Assembly: GCA_029212465.1 (NCBI GenBank)
Contig: JARGNV010000006.1
Location: 27,439-91,438, forward strand
DNA: 64,000 nucleotides
DNA from: Legionellaceae bacterium
GTDB taxonomy: Bacteria; Pseudomonadota; Gammaproteobacteria; Legionellales; Legionellaceae
Direction of reading: 5' to 3'
Numbering within the stretch: the stretch's first letter is position 1; each line of letters begins with the position of its first letter. Positions 27,587 to 36,950 of this stretch are shown here, piece after piece. The notes beneath the pieces are model-generated. The model was not told the DNA's origin, made no database searches, and saw nothing but the letters and a program-made list of their open reading frames with translations. A program made the position numbers and the translations under genes.

Positions 27587-27729
27587 ACCATCCCCTGAAA
27601 GTAAAAAACGTACAGTTAAGCAGGTGTTAAATTAAAAAGCAAATGCCGCTTTTTGATGCCAACAAAATTTACTTTTTGTAATCTTTATGTTAGTATATTG
27701 ACCTTTTTTGGGTTGCGGATGGAGCTTGT

Positions 27730-28506
27730 ATGCTAACTGATACTGAAATTAAACGTGAAAATTTAGCGCAATTAATGCAATACCCAACCACAAAAACAGA
27801 GGGGAAAAGCGATAACTTAAAACGCTATATCGACTTACCTAAAGCATTGACAGAGGATCTCAGCACCCTTCAAACACATTTTGCTAATTATCGTACCGCA
27901 GAAAATGCACTCCGAAATGCTTCCGACACTCAAAAAGAAGCGGCTGAAGCAAAGCTCAAAAAAATGCACGACACCCTCTCCCAGTACATCAACAACCAAC
28001 ATCAAGCACTCAGAAGTGAATGGGCTACATTTCATGCAAAATTAACCCTTAAAAATAAGCACACTCAAGAAAAGTTAGAAGCCATCGAAGAGAAAAAAGA
28101 GACGCTCGAGCCGTGGCTCCAGCTACTCCTCTTAAGCACCTCAATTCTTGATCTCACCCTCGCTATTACATTATTTTTTGCGCCGCACCTATCCCCCATT
28201 ACTGCTGGCATATATCTCACCATCAGAGCTATATCGCTTATTTGCCAAGTTGTCATGCTCAATCAACTTGTTACAGCTATGTTTTCAAATAAACCACTCA
28301 ACCAGAAGCACAAAGTGCTCAGCGCATCTATTAACACATTAAGCGACGCACTCCACTTTTCGGAAGAAGAAAAAAGCACTGCCTCTCAACAACTAGATAC
28401 AGAAAAAGCACCTATAAAAAAAGAGGCCGGATACTTCCCATTTTTTAGCTCCACAAACAACAAGCATAACAAAGAAACTGCGACACCCGCGCCCGTTTAC
28501 AACTAA
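27730..28506 (+). CDS. Hypothetical coiled-coil protein with central hydrophobic hairpin, effector-like
   Basis: A 258-residue protein I cannot assign. Residues 1-130 are charged and helical with coiled-coil character ('EAAEAKLKKMHDTLSQY', 'KHTQEKLEAIEEKKETLEP'); two or three hydrophobic segments follow (about 135-185, 'LLLLSTSILDLTLAITLFF' and 'GIYLTIRAISLICQVVML'); the last 70 residues are polar and end in Asn/Thr/Pro-rich sequence. GGAG at 27720-27723 supports ATG 27730, and the upstream region is very A+T-rich with a TATATT-like -10 near 27694. The layout matches the gene at 625 (helical head, hydrophobic hairpin, polar tail), a plan shared by membrane-inserting effectors of intracellular bacteria; this is inference. 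Confidence 0.6.
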   Translation: MLTDTEIKRENLAQLMQYPTTKTEGKSDNLKRYIDLPKALTEDLSTLQTHFANYRTAENALRNASDTQKEAAEAKLKKMHDTLSQYINNQHQALRSEWATFHAKLTLKNKHTQEKLEAIEEKKETLEPWLQLLLLSTSILDLTLAITLFFAPHLSPITAGIYLTIRAISLICQVVMLNQLVTAMFSNKPLNQKHKVLSASINTLSDALHFSEEEKSTASQQLDTEKAPIKKEAGYFPFFSSTNNKHNKETATPAPVYN

Positions 28507-28593
28507 ATTAATTACAAACTGCACGTATATATTTCAATATTTTAATTTAAACACACTCAAGTAGATTTTTTAGCATTTAAATACCGAATCTGC

Positions 28594-28623
28594 TTGACAG
28601 CGAAAGCCCTTCTCCCTTAGAAT
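28594..28623 (+). promoter_or_regulatory. Strong sigma-70 promoter for the tRNA pair
   Basis: A perfect -35 TTGACA (28594-28599) and TAGAAT (28618-28623) with an 18-bp spacer lie 15 bp before the first tRNA. Confidence 0.75.
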
Positions 28624-28638
28624 TCCCTTCGCTGTCTC

Positions 28639-28714
<76 letters not shown>

Positions 28715-28747
28715 GTATAAAATTTATATACTGGAAAAACATACTAG

Positions 28748-28823
28748 GTCCCCATCGTCTAGAGGCCTAGGACACCGCCCTTTCACGGCGGGAACAGGGG
28801 TTCGACTCCCCTTGGGGACGCCA
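28748..28823 (+). tRNA. tRNA-Glu (anticodon TTC)
   Basis: A 76-nt tRNA with encoded CCA: acceptor GTCCCCA/TGGGGAC, anticodon stem CCGCC/GGCGG around CTTTCAC (anticodon TTC). It follows tRNA-Ala by 33 bp and shares its promoter. Confidence 0.95.
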
Positions 28824-28839
28824 TCTTTTTTGGCACAAC

Positions 28840-30168
28840 TTACAATCTTTCAAAAATAGTTCGCGTATTAAACCCGAATAACCGTTCATGCATACGGTAG
28901 GCATACTCGTCCGTCATATTGGCAATCACATCACAAATAACGCGCATTGCGGCTGCCTCATCATGGGCAGCTTCAAATAACCGCCGATGCTTCGTGTTCA
29001 ATAGTCCCATCGGATTAGAGCTCATCGCATCAAACAAGCGTAGCACAACTGTCTGCCCCCCATATTCAAATGTTCTCGATTCTTGTGAGTCAATCACATG
29101 CTCATAAATACAAGCGACCAACGCACGTAAAAGCGCTTTTGCTTCAGGCAATAATTGCACCGTGTACTTCAATAGCCCAGTTTGAAAACCTTCATCACTT
29201 ACCTCAATTTGCGTTGACGTTACAAAGTAATTCACCATCTCACCAATGGCTTGCTTGCGCACAAAAATAGCCTCATCAAATAAAGCATCAAGTAACGGCA
29301 AGGGCCGCTTAGCAAGCGTGGTTTCTGAAAGTAACTTCCGAAAATTCGGTGTATCCAAAGCACTTCGCTCAATCAAACGGAGCTGAATTGCATCTTCTAA
29401 GTCGTGTACCCCATACGCAATATCATCTGCAATATCCATAATAGAGCAGTCAAGGCTTCGATATTTCGAAGCGCCGTGCGCATGCGCTTCAGGCACTTTC
29501 AATAACGATTGAAATAGCACTTTCTCTTCTTCAGGTAAACCTGCTAGCAACCAGTCTACTTCTGGTATTTCGCTTTCAAAATAAGCTTTTGGCGGCAGCC
29601 AATCATTCACGCGTATGGCTTCGTTCTGTAAGTTCCTTTCACGCACGGCTGGCATAACGGTTGCAACCACTCGCGCACGGTTCACTGGATACTTTAATAT
29701 GCCAAGCAATGCGCGACGCGTTAAGTCCAATCCAAAAGTGCCATAACTGGTTTCAAGCTTGGTCAATAAACGAAGGGTTTGACCGTTCCCCTCAAACCCA
29801 CCATGACTGCGCATCATGTAGTTCAGTGCGACCTCACCACCATGCCCAAAAGGTGGATGCCCAATATCATGTAATAAACAAATCACACTAATTAAATCTT
29901 CATCGGGCAGCAAGTCGATAAAGACCTTATTTAAAGGGTTGGTCGCCAGACGTCGTACTAAACTACATCCAATAGAAGAAACCTCTAAGGAGTGTGTCAG
30001 GCGCGTACGATGAAAATCTCCTTCATCGGTCCCTAAAATTTGCGTTTTTCGTTGTAGGCGTCGAAACGCTGGACAATGAATCACGCGAGTCCTATCTCGC
30101 TCGTAAGGTCCGCGCTTATCTTGCTCTCCACGTTGGTGACTTTTTCCTGAACGACGCTCGGTCCACAT
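28840..30168 (-). CDS. dgt: Deoxyguanosinetriphosphate triphosphohydrolase-like protein
   Basis: An HD-domain dNTP triphosphohydrolase (442 residues). Motifs: 'VIHCPAFRRLQRKTQILG' near residue 30, 'RTRLTHSLEVSSIG' (first His) near 55, 'LLHDIGHPPFGHGGE' with the HD pair and the following GHxxE-like segment near 97, and 'SIMDIADDIAYGVHDLEDAI' carrying the late Asp near 225. These define the SAMHD1/Dgt family, which removes triphosphate from dNTPs. ATG 30168 is chosen over TTG 30171 because AGGAGA lies 6 bp upstream. It is convergent with the tRNA genes and divergent from the lipoprotein gene. Confidence 0.9.
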   Translation of the reverse strand: MWTERRSGKSHQRGEQDKRGPYERDRTRVIHCPAFRRLQRKTQILGTDEGDFHRTRLTHSLEVSSIGCSLVRRLATNPLNKVFIDLLPDEDLISVICLLHDIGHPPFGHGGEVALNYMMRSHGGFEGNGQTLRLLTKLETSYGTFGLDLTRRALLGILKYPVNRARVVATVMPAVRERNLQNEAIRVNDWLPPKAYFESEIPEVDWLLAGLPEEEKVLFQSLLKVPEAHAHGASKYRSLDCSIMDIADDIAYGVHDLEDAIQLRLIERSALDTPNFRKLLSETTLAKRPLPLLDALFDEAIFVRKQAIGEMVNYFVTSTQIEVSDEGFQTGLLKYTVQLLPEAKALLRALVACIYEHVIDSQESRTFEYGGQTVVLRLFDAMSSNPMGLLNTKHRRLFEAAHDEAAAMRVICDVIANMTDEYAYRMHERLFGFNTRTIFERL

Positions 30169-30258
30169 CAAGGCTCTCCTAAAAAATAAATAATTTACTA
30201 AAGTTTATTGAACTATTGCAGATAACCTCAATAGAAGAATAAAAAAAAGGGCATTGTC

Positions 30259-30822
30259 ATGAAAATAACAACTCGTAAAATTGGACTATTAGTGTGCACA
30301 CTGAGCTTATCGGCTTGCGGTATGATGAAACCTAGTAGCGACACAAGCTACTACTCACCCTATAGCTTCGGGCAATCTGATCATACCGCTACCGCACCAC
30401 TTTATCCTGACGGATATGATAACACTACTTCCGCAGGTAACGGTGCTTACACACCAGGCTCTCGTGAACGCGTTGTGACTGTACCTGAAAGCTATCACGT
30501 TAGCACTGAAAGCGCACCAGCGTCATTTAAAGATCGTGAAAAAACATGGGTTGGCCGTCAAAACCCTCAAAACTACACCATTCAAATTGATGACAACGAA
30601 AAAGCTTCTGAAGTTGCAAGAACACTCCAAAAAGCACCTAAAGACGCAAGACGCGCCGAGGTCAAATACAATCGTGGTGGTGAGCAACACTACCGGGGCG
30701 TATATGGAACCTACAGTAGCTACGAAGCCGCTCAAAAAGCAATGAACAATCTACCGGGTGATTTAAAGCAAAATGCAAAAATTAAAACTTGGGGAAGTGT
30801 TCAAAGCACGGCAGGGGAATAA
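30259..30822 (+). CDS. SPOR-domain lipoprotein
   Basis: A 187-residue predicted lipoprotein: signal peptide with lipobox 'LSAC' (Cys20), followed by a Ser/Thr/Tyr/Pro-rich linker of about 80 residues, then a C-terminal SPOR-like domain beginning at 'NYTIQIDDNEKASEVARTL' and ending with 'YGTYSSYEAAQKAMNNLP'. SPOR domains bind denuded peptidoglycan at the division site, so a role in cell-wall binding at the septum is likely. After the lipobox Cys comes Gly, so outer-membrane sorting is expected. It stands alone, divergent from dgt. Confidence 0.75.
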   Translation: MKITTRKIGLLVCTLSLSACGMMKPSSDTSYYSPYSFGQSDHTATAPLYPDGYDNTTSAGNGAYTPGSRERVVTVPESYHVSTESAPASFKDREKTWVGRQNPQNYTIQIDDNEKASEVARTLQKAPKDARRAEVKYNRGGEQHYRGVYGTYSSYEAAQKAMNNLPGDLKQNAKIKTWGSVQSTAGE

Positions 30823-30849
30823 CACGGCTCTATTTTGACAAGAGAGCAT

Positions 30850-30895
30850 AAAAAATGAAGGCGCTTGTTGCGTGCAGCAATCAAGCGCCTTCATT
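30850..30895 (-). terminator. Rho-independent terminator of the cold-shock gene
   Basis: A 14-bp stem AATGAAGGCGCTTG/CAAGCGCCTTCATT is followed, on the minus strand, by a T-run (30850-30855 complement). It lies 18 bp after the csp stop codon and may also end the convergent lipoprotein transcript. Confidence 0.85.
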
Positions 30896-30913
30896 ACAAT
30901 CAAGCAACAACCA

Positions 30914-31120
30914 TTAAACCACTTCGACTTCTTCAGCCTGTGGTCCTTTTTGTCCTTTACCTGCTTTGAACAAAACGCTTGCGCCTTCGGTCAATGTTTT
31001 AAAACCAGAACCTTGAATAGCACTGAAGTGCACGAAATAGTCGGTGCCATCACTCTCGATGAATCCAAAACCTTTGCCTTCGTTAAACCATTTCACTGTA
31101 CCGCTTACTTTATCTGTCAT
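30914..31120 (-). CDS. CspA-family cold-shock protein
   Basis: A 68-residue OB-fold RNA chaperone with both nucleic-acid motifs: RNP1 'KGFGFIES' and RNP2 'DYFVHFSAI', preceded by 'GTVKWFNEG'. The frame opens five codons earlier, but ATG 31120 is correctly placed after GAGGA and gives the normal N-terminus '[13 protein letters not shown]'. A long A+T-rich leader and a strong terminator mark it as a single-gene transcript. Which Csp paralogue it is cannot be said. Confidence 0.95.
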   Translation of the reverse strand: MTDKVSGTVKWFNEGKGFGFIESDGTDYFVHFSAIQGSGFKTLTEGASVLFKAGKGQKGPQAEEVEVV

Positions 31121-31217
31121 TTTTAATATCCTCAATGTACACCCGGGTATTCTAACACTTCTTAGGAAGATTTCTAGTCAATTCCATAAAATAAATGCAA
31201 TTAAATTGATAACCCAT

Positions 31218-31697
31218 CTATAACTCAATGATTATATTGAGTCTTACCAAACCTTGCGTATCTGTTTTTTCAGCATCAAGCGTTTTAATAGCAATTGCAT
31301 AACGCTGGCCCATATCCCATAACCAACGCAAAAAAGCGCTATAGGGTACCGACTCAAACGTTAACTGTAATGCGCCATCTGGCATTTGCTGTAACTGATA
31401 CGGCGACTCGTGAAAAGATGTCTTACTTAAAGCATCTGAAAACACAGTTAATCCTTTTGAACCTTCCAGTGTTTTAGGACCCTTGGCAGCAGGTACAAAC
31501 TGTTTTTTTGCGTGCTGCATCCATGCGAGTGTTGTTTTTTTCTCGTGTAACAGTCGCGTATGCTCAAGCACAGATTGCTTCAAAGGGGAGTAAATCGAAT
31601 ACAATATATATAAAATCACCCCTACAATCCCAACCGTTGCCGCTCGCCGCTCTCGCTCGTTTAAGCCATCCCAGTATTGAAGTATGTGTGTTTTCAT
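31218..31697 (-). CDS. gspM: Type II secretion system protein M
   Basis: GspM (159 residues) is an inner-membrane protein of the type II secretion platform that binds GspL. It has the family pattern: short cytosolic segment 'YWDGLNERERRAATVGIVGV' (split here at the start of the membrane helix 'VGVILYILYSIY'), a long periplasmic helix 'LHEKKTTLAWMQHAKKQF', and a C-terminal ferredoxin-like domain. The start overlaps the gspL stop by 4 bp (ATGA). As in Legionella, where lspLM is apart from the other lsp genes, only L and M are found here. Confidence 0.82.
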   Translation of the reverse strand: MKTHILQYWDGLNERERRAATVGIVGVILYILYSIYSPLKQSVLEHTRLLHEKKTTLAWMQHAKKQFVPAAKGPKTLEGSKGLTVFSDALSKTSFHESPYQLQQMPDGALQLTFESVPYSAFLRWLWDMGQRYAIAIKTLDAEKTDTQGLVRLNIIIEL

Positions 31698-32866
31698 AGT
31701 TGCAACTCCAATGTTGAAACGACCTGATTATCACGCGTTGAAGCTTCAACTTGCTTCACATTCACAGCCTTTTCCTTTAACGCTGCTTCAAACGACTCAA
31801 GCGCTGCAAAACTTTCGGCAATAAGGCTCACTGAAATCATTTGGTCTCGAAATCTAATCTCTTGCACTTCAAGCGGATGCTTTGAAAACACGATTGAGAG
31901 CTTATCAAGCAACATCCAAAATGAAGACTCCTCTTTGCTGACATCACGCTTTAGTAATTGTTCAACACGAAAACGCGGACTAATCACCTGTGTTGCTTCA
32001 GGAAAAAAGCTGCGGTAAATAGTTTCTATCTTTTCACCCACAAGCTTCTCTTTTCCCTTTAGCGCATGCAGCATAAACATATTCATGCCAAGCACACTCA
32101 AAAACCACACCGCAAATAAACTACCACACAAAACATACCAATAACGGCTCTTTTTCCCTTGTTTTGTACGCTGAAAATCTCCCTGGCAAAGGTTTAGAAA
32201 GGGCTGTTTCAAAAGGTGTGTCGCAATAAATAAGCGATAAGAACCCGCTGTTTCGGTTAAGCCTGGTATATGCAGCGATGCCGCACTATCATCGAATACA
32301 ACCCCCGAAAAAGATGTATTCTGTTTGGCCTGCATATACATTGATACCGCCTGCGGACTTAATGCACCATTCAGTGCATCCCCTTCCTCTCCATCGTAAA
32401 CCAATAAGTCTGTGTCTGTCGCACACACATCACCCGGTTTCAGCGCACACCAATCAAGTGTGATTGCATCAAAGTTTATCCCGAGTGCATCCAGTGCACT
32501 TATCCAGCTATTTAAACGCAGCTTATTCAAAACAGCCACATGATAGCGCAGCGGATGCACTGCATCACGCTCAAAAGCCACTTGTACTTCTTGCACAGGC
32601 TCTGCCAATGCTTCTTCAATCGCGTAAGGAATCGCTTCACGTGCTTTTCGCGCACTTAACTTTGGCAAATCTAAAAAGTGAATACTTGCAACAGAGGCCG
32701 GTAACACAATAACCGTTCGTATTCCTTCTTGCATGGCAGAAATAGCTTCAGGTGTCTGCTCTGACAATGCAATATCAACTTCACCTGCATCATCTAGGCG
32801 AGTCGCCCACAACTGTTCGGGCAAATCGCCATCGGGTGTGTAGTGCAGTGCATCAAAAAAAAACAA
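31694..32866 (-). CDS. gspL: Type II secretion system protein L
   Basis: GspL (390 residues) links the secretion ATPase GspE to the pseudopilus platform. The cytosolic half is an actin-like fold with 'ARKAREAIPYAIEEALAEPV', the GspL signature, near residue 75. One transmembrane helix near residue 250 ('YWYVLCGSLFAVWFLSVLG') leads to a periplasmic ferredoxin-like domain. The start is TTG 32866, the only suitable initiation codon in the frame near the family N-terminus, 10 bp after the mltB stop; ribosome site weak. Overlaps gspM by 4 bp. Confidence 0.82.
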   Translation of the reverse strand: MFFFDALHYTPDGDLPEQLWATRLDDAGEVDIALSEQTPEAISAMQEGIRTVIVLPASVASIHFLDLPKLSARKAREAIPYAIEEALAEPVQEVQVAFERDAVHPLRYHVAVLNKLRLNSWISALDALGINFDAITLDWCALKPGDVCATDTDLLVYDGEEGDALNGALSPQAVSMYMQAKQNTSFSGVVFDDSAASLHIPGLTETAGSYRLFIATHLLKQPFLNLCQGDFQRTKQGKKSRYWYVLCGSLFAVWFLSVLGMNMFMLHALKGKEKLVGEKIETIYRSFFPEATQVISPRFRVEQLLKRDVSKEESSFWMLLDKLSIVFSKHPLEVQEIRFRDQMISVSLIAESFAALESFEAALKEKAVNVKQVEASTRDNQVVSTLELQL

Positions 32867-32875
32867 AGCAAGTGC

Positions 32876-33889
32876 TCACGCTTTCTGTGCCTCAAAACGC
32901 GACTGCAACTGCTGAGATAGTAGATGCACTACTAATGCATATTGAGGGCTTACGTTGTATCTCATGATGACATAAAAGTTAGGATACGCAAGCCAATAAA
33001 CATTGCCATTATTTTTCACCTGAAGCTCAATTAAACCTGCTTTTTTAGGCGGATGTTTAACAGGCTCTGCAAGCATCACGCCTGATTTAACCAATTTTTT
33101 ATAAGCATAATTTGCACGCCTACTGTTTGTTTTAAGCGCTTCATGCCCTTTACCTTTAACATGTGCCGGCTCAACCACTTCTTCGCCATGTTTCCAACCA
33201 TGGCGTTTAAAATAGTTTGCAATACTTGCAATCACATCTTTATTTTCGCGCACTAAATCGGGATAACTATCAGGACCTGTTTGCTTGAAATCAACCGCAT
33301 ACATGCGGTAGCTACTTGGCATAAACTGTGGTTGACCAATAGCACCTGCGTAAGAGCCTACATATTGCGTTACAGGCACTTTTTGCTCTTTACACAGCAG
33401 TAAGTATTCTTTTAGTTCACGTTTAAAATAAGCGCCTCTTTTGGGGTAATAAAAAGCCAATGTTGTTAGCGCATCAAGTACGCGATACGTACCTTGCTTC
33501 TCGCCATAGCGGGTTTCAACGCCTAAAATAGCAACAATAACAGATGCTGGCACACCAAACTCTTTCTCGGCACGCGCTAAACTTTCTTGGTTATCTTTCC
33601 AAAATTTCACACCACCGTCTAAGCGCTCAGAAGTCAAAAAAATCGCACGGTATACATCCCACGTTTTTTTCTCGTAAGGCTGGTTCATGAGTTCAATAAT
33701 GCGAGGCTGAAACTTTGCTTCTATCAGCGCTTTCTTCACTTCTTCGCGCTTAAACCCATGCCTTTCAACCATATCTTGTATAAATACTTGTGCCGGTTTT
33801 TTCTCTAACAATGCTGCATCTGCATGCACCACATTTACCCCCCAAATCATGCACACAAATACCGCTATCCGAGTTATTATTCGCATCAT
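32876..33889 (-). CDS. mltB: Lytic murein transglycosylase B
   Basis: A GH103-type lytic transglycosylase (337 residues) that cleaves peptidoglycan glycan strands. A signal peptide ('IAVFVCMIWGVNVVHADA') precedes 'FIQDMVERHGFKREEV', the catalytic Glu region 'VAILGVETRYGEKQGTYRVLD' (Glu near residue 125), 'YVGSYAGAIGQPQFMPSSYR' near 208 and 'IANYFKRHGWKHGE' near 248. No lipobox is visible, so it may be the soluble periplasmic form. GAGGGA precedes ATG 33889. It lies 75 bp after the glycosyltransferase fusion gene and 10 bp before gspL on the same strand. Confidence 0.92.
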   Translation of the reverse strand: MMRIITRIAVFVCMIWGVNVVHADAALLEKKPAQVFIQDMVERHGFKREEVKKALIEAKFQPRIIELMNQPYEKKTWDVYRAIFLTSERLDGGVKFWKDNQESLARAEKEFGVPASVIVAILGVETRYGEKQGTYRVLDALTTLAFYYPKRGAYFKRELKEYLLLCKEQKVPVTQYVGSYAGAIGQPQFMPSSYRMYAVDFKQTGPDSYPDLVRENKDVIASIANYFKRHGWKHGEEVVEPAHVKGKGHEALKTNSRRANYAYKKLVKSGVMLAEPVKHPPKKAGLIELQVKNNGNVYWLAYPNFYVIMRYNVSPQYALVVHLLSQQLQSRFEAQKA

Positions 33890-33963
33890 GTTCCCTCAAT
33901 TAATTCACGCTAAAACCATCAAATAATCGCTTGATTTAAGCCGTTTTGCAACGTTTTAGGCTA

Positions 33964-36918
33964 TTACTTTAAAAGCGCTTCGTATAATTGCACATGCGCT
34001 TTTGTAATAACTTCTGACGAAAAGCGTGACGCTGCAGATGTGCTGATTTTTTCAGCATCTAGCGATGGCAACTGGTCTGCAACACTCAGTATCGCATCCG
34101 CTAGCGCTTGTGGGTTATGATTCTCACAAATACGCCCCATCCAATCAGCAATCACAATATCTTCTGGTCCACCGCAACGCGTCACCACGGCAGGCTTGCC
34201 CACAGCTAAGGCCTCAGCCACTACGCACCCAAAACTCTCTGACTTACTACTCAAAACAAGCATATCACACACATCACTCATCAGGCTTGCTACATCCTTG
34301 CGCGCTGTATATCCCCGCATTTCAACCGCCTGTTCTATGTTCAACTGTTTGAGCTGCATATGAATCGCTTCTTCTTGTTCACGACTCTCGCCTCCACCAA
34401 CCAGCATCAAAGTTGCACGCGGCCTTTCAGCATGCACGCGTTGAAAGGCTTCCAACAACAGTGAAATATTTTTCACAGGCACAAAATACCCGACAAAAAG
34501 AATTTTTGGTGCCATTGGGTCTGGGTTCCAGACTCTTGATGCATGAAATAAATCTAAGTTAACCACATTATGAATGACATGTATTTTTTCATCATACTGA
34601 TGTCCCATATACGCCAAAATATGTTGCCTTTGGGATTTAGAAACAGCCGTAACATATGCAGCTTTTCGCAGTGCGCGTAATGTCGCACGACGAATTTGAG
34701 GCTGCTGCATCAAACTAGAAAATGGTCCTGTATGCTCCGTAATGATATATGCGCAGCGCATTTTTTTAGCCAAGATACGTGCAGCACCACCATCAAGGTG
34801 GCCTGTATGCGCATGAATAAAATCAAACTTAAACGCACGCTTTAGTTTCTTCTTATGCCAAGCGATTGCACGATGGTAGCACCAACCATTGAAAGCCGCA
34901 GTACCTAAAATAGGATATGGCAAATACCTGACAGGTACCCCCTCTATCATCCACCATCGCTCGCTACAGGCACGATAAAACCTGAAAAAATTATAAAACT
35001 CTCCTAATATGCGAAAAGGGTTTCGCTTACGACCAAACCAAAAAGGGCGCCCCGCAATAACACGGACGTTCACGCCTTCCTTTTGTAAAGACTCCAACTG
35101 CTCTAATACAAATGAACCAACACCCGGTTGGTCGGGGTGAGGAAATAAGTGAGATAACACCAAAACATCAGACACCGCATCACTCAAAGCAGGAATGGCT
35201 TTTTCCTCAATAGGCTTCCAGCGCTTCGGATAAGTAAGTGCTATATTCACATTCAGTATATCGTTAGGAAAAAAGAGCTTCCTAAAGTTATCCGATACTC
35301 TCATCCTTGATACTTCAATCAAGGAGATAAAGCGCCGAAACAACTTCACGCGCACATTGTTTGAAAAAATTCTAACCTGATACAATATATTTGTTTCTAC
35401 ACGTTTCAAAACACGCCGCAAACGAGCAAATGACATGTTTTTTAACGTAGCATTAAGAGAAGAAGCTTTCACTTCTTTTTGCTTTGGCACATCGCGGCTC
35501 TTTAACAATTGAAGCGGCCGCTCTGCTAGCGAAACGGGAATTTTTCCTTGTGTGTCTGCATAGTAGGTCCTAAATACAGGCACACTGCTACTTGTCGTAA
35601 TTTCTACACTGTTCAGCCCAGGCTTGAGTGTCAAAAAAGCTTGGTTCACCGAGTGAGCACCTTCTGAGCGATAGGCAATTCGGTGTACCGTCAACTCACC
35701 GTATAAATATAAATCCAGAGCAGATCCGAAACTATCCGGTAACCACTCTGCAATAATTTTAATCGTTAACTGTCTATATTTTGATTCTACACACGTCTTC
35801 TCAAAAAGAGGAATAGCACGCCCCGCAATACCATCTACACCAAAAAGTGAAAAGCTTGCATGTTTCATGCCCGATACGGTCAAGTGTAACTGATCGCCAA
35901 CCTTCACTTTTACAGGTAATTGAATGCGTGCGGGGGTTATATTAGATTGTGTGGCATCGACCAGTGAAATACCTGTACTGTCAACTTTCATGCCTCGCCC
36001 CAAGGCAAAGCGACTCCACAGTGCACCAGGCATAAACGCTTCTCGAACACGCTGCTGAGTATTAGAAAATTCAATATCTAATAAAGACATATGACAAATT
36101 CGTGTCTCTTGCCTTGGTAAATGTGGCCTATGCCCCTCACGCGTTAAAAGCAACAAAGCCTCACTATATCGGCACCATTGTTCCTGATAAGATGCCACCA
36201 TTGTTAGCGTGTGGGGCGCATGTGCCGAAGATACCAACGTTTTACCAGACATCATCATGTCACACCCACAGTGTAAACAACGATACTCAACATAATGATG
36301 CGCATACGCATGCGCAGCGTACAAGCGAGCAAACTTCATTTTTGGAGAAATAATGGTGTCTCCTGGCAAAAAAGTTGCCGCATGCCGAAATGCGCTTGTA
36401 AGCCCCAACTTTAAAAACGTATCTATTGAGTATGCGCCCAAACGCCCCTTTAAAGCATTCGATGCACAACAACTGCCACAATAAAAAGATGAGCGATTTA
36501 AATCTTCATTCAATGGTAATGCAAGAAGTACATACCTCTTTGAGACGCGTTGCATCTCATGCAGCAACCGCTCTATTTCGCGCTCACTGAAATGTTCAAG
36601 CACATTAAAGCAATATACAACATCAAACTGCTGTTCAGGAAAAGATAATTTTAGAGGTTGCTTATAACGCCCTTTGGATGTTTTAGGACACACATCAATT
36701 ATAGTTACATCTAAATCTTTTGGAAAAAATCCGGGAGGCTGCGTATGTCCGTAAGATACACCCAATGCTCTCTCAATTTGATTTTGCATCAAGAACTTTA
36801 ATATTTCTCTTCGCTGTGAAACATAGTTTTCTGGTGACTCAACGCATCTTGCACTTTGAATCGACGCCTCACACAGTGACACATCCGGGTAACGCATACT
36901 TAAAGTGTTGTGTGTCAT
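33964..36918 (-). CDS. Fusion protein: SAM methyltransferase, middle beta-rich region, GT4 glycosyltransferase
   Basis: A large 984-residue protein. The N-terminal 190 residues form a class I methyltransferase-like domain ('FDVVYCFNVLEHFSEREIER' near residue 100, followed by 'RYVLLALP'). Two Cys-rich knuckles ('YCGSCCASN' near 150, 'YRCLHCGCDMM' near 217) may bind zinc. Residues 280-500 look beta-rich with no assignment. From about 575 there is a GT-B glycosyltransferase of family 4: 'VLVLSHLFPHPDQPGVGSF', 'FDFIHAHTGHLDG', 'KILFVGYFVPVKNISLLLEA', and the nucleotide-sugar motif 'SKSESFGCVVAEALAVGKPA' (E-x7-E). It belongs to the Wzm/Wzt locus and probably builds or caps an exported polysaccharide. 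AGGGAAC precedes the ATG. Confidence 0.8.
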   Translation of the reverse strand: MTHNTLSMRYPDVSLCEASIQSARCVESPENYVSQRREILKFLMQNQIERALGVSYGHTQPPGFFPKDLDVTIIDVCPKTSKGRYKQPLKLSFPEQQFDVVYCFNVLEHFSEREIERLLHEMQRVSKRYVLLALPLNEDLNRSSFYCGSCCASNALKGRLGAYSIDTFLKLGLTSAFRHAATFLPGDTIISPKMKFARLYAAHAYAHHYVEYRCLHCGCDMMMSGKTLVSSAHAPHTLTMVASYQEQWCRYSEALLLLTREGHRPHLPRQETRICHMSLLDIEFSNTQQRVREAFMPGALWSRFALGRGMKVDSTGISLVDATQSNITPARIQLPVKVKVGDQLHLTVSGMKHASFSLFGVDGIAGRAIPLFEKTCVESKYRQLTIKIIAEWLPDSFGSALDLYLYGELTVHRIAYRSEGAHSVNQAFLTLKPGLNSVEITTSSSVPVFRTYYADTQGKIPVSLAERPLQLLKSRDVPKQKEVKASSLNATLKNMSFARLRRVLKRVETNILYQVRIFSNNVRVKLFRRFISLIEVSRMRVSDNFRKLFFPNDILNVNIALTYPKRWKPIEEKAIPALSDAVSDVLVLSHLFPHPDQPGVGSFVLEQLESLQKEGVNVRVIAGRPFWFGRKRNPFRILGEFYNFFRFYRACSERWWMIEGVPVRYLPYPILGTAAFNGWCYHRAIAWHKKKLKRAFKFDFIHAHTGHLDGGAARILAKKMRCAYIITEHTGPFSSLMQQPQIRRATLRALRKAAYVTAVSKSQRQHILAYMGHQYDEKIHVIHNVVNLDLFHASRVWNPDPMAPKILFVGYFVPVKNISLLLEAFQRVHAERPRATLMLVGGGESREQEEAIHMQLKQLNIEQAVEMRGYTARKDVASLMSDVCDMLVLSSKSESFGCVVAEALAVGKPAVVTRCGGPEDIVIADWMGRICENHNPQALADAILSVADQLPSLDAEKISTSAASRFSSEVITKAHVQLYEALLK

Positions 36919-36950
36919 ATCAATGTTCCCTAATACTGATTAAATCATTG

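Noticed and set aside
27616..27630. TTAA pair at 11-bp spacing, PmrA-like
   Set aside because: Spacing fits, but no -10 element lies at the right distance in either direction, so it may be chance in A+T-rich sequence.
31141..31190. Consensus promoter for the cold-shock gene
   Set aside because: TTGACT and TAGAAT are present on the minus strand but 21 bp apart, too far for a standard sigma-70 promoter.
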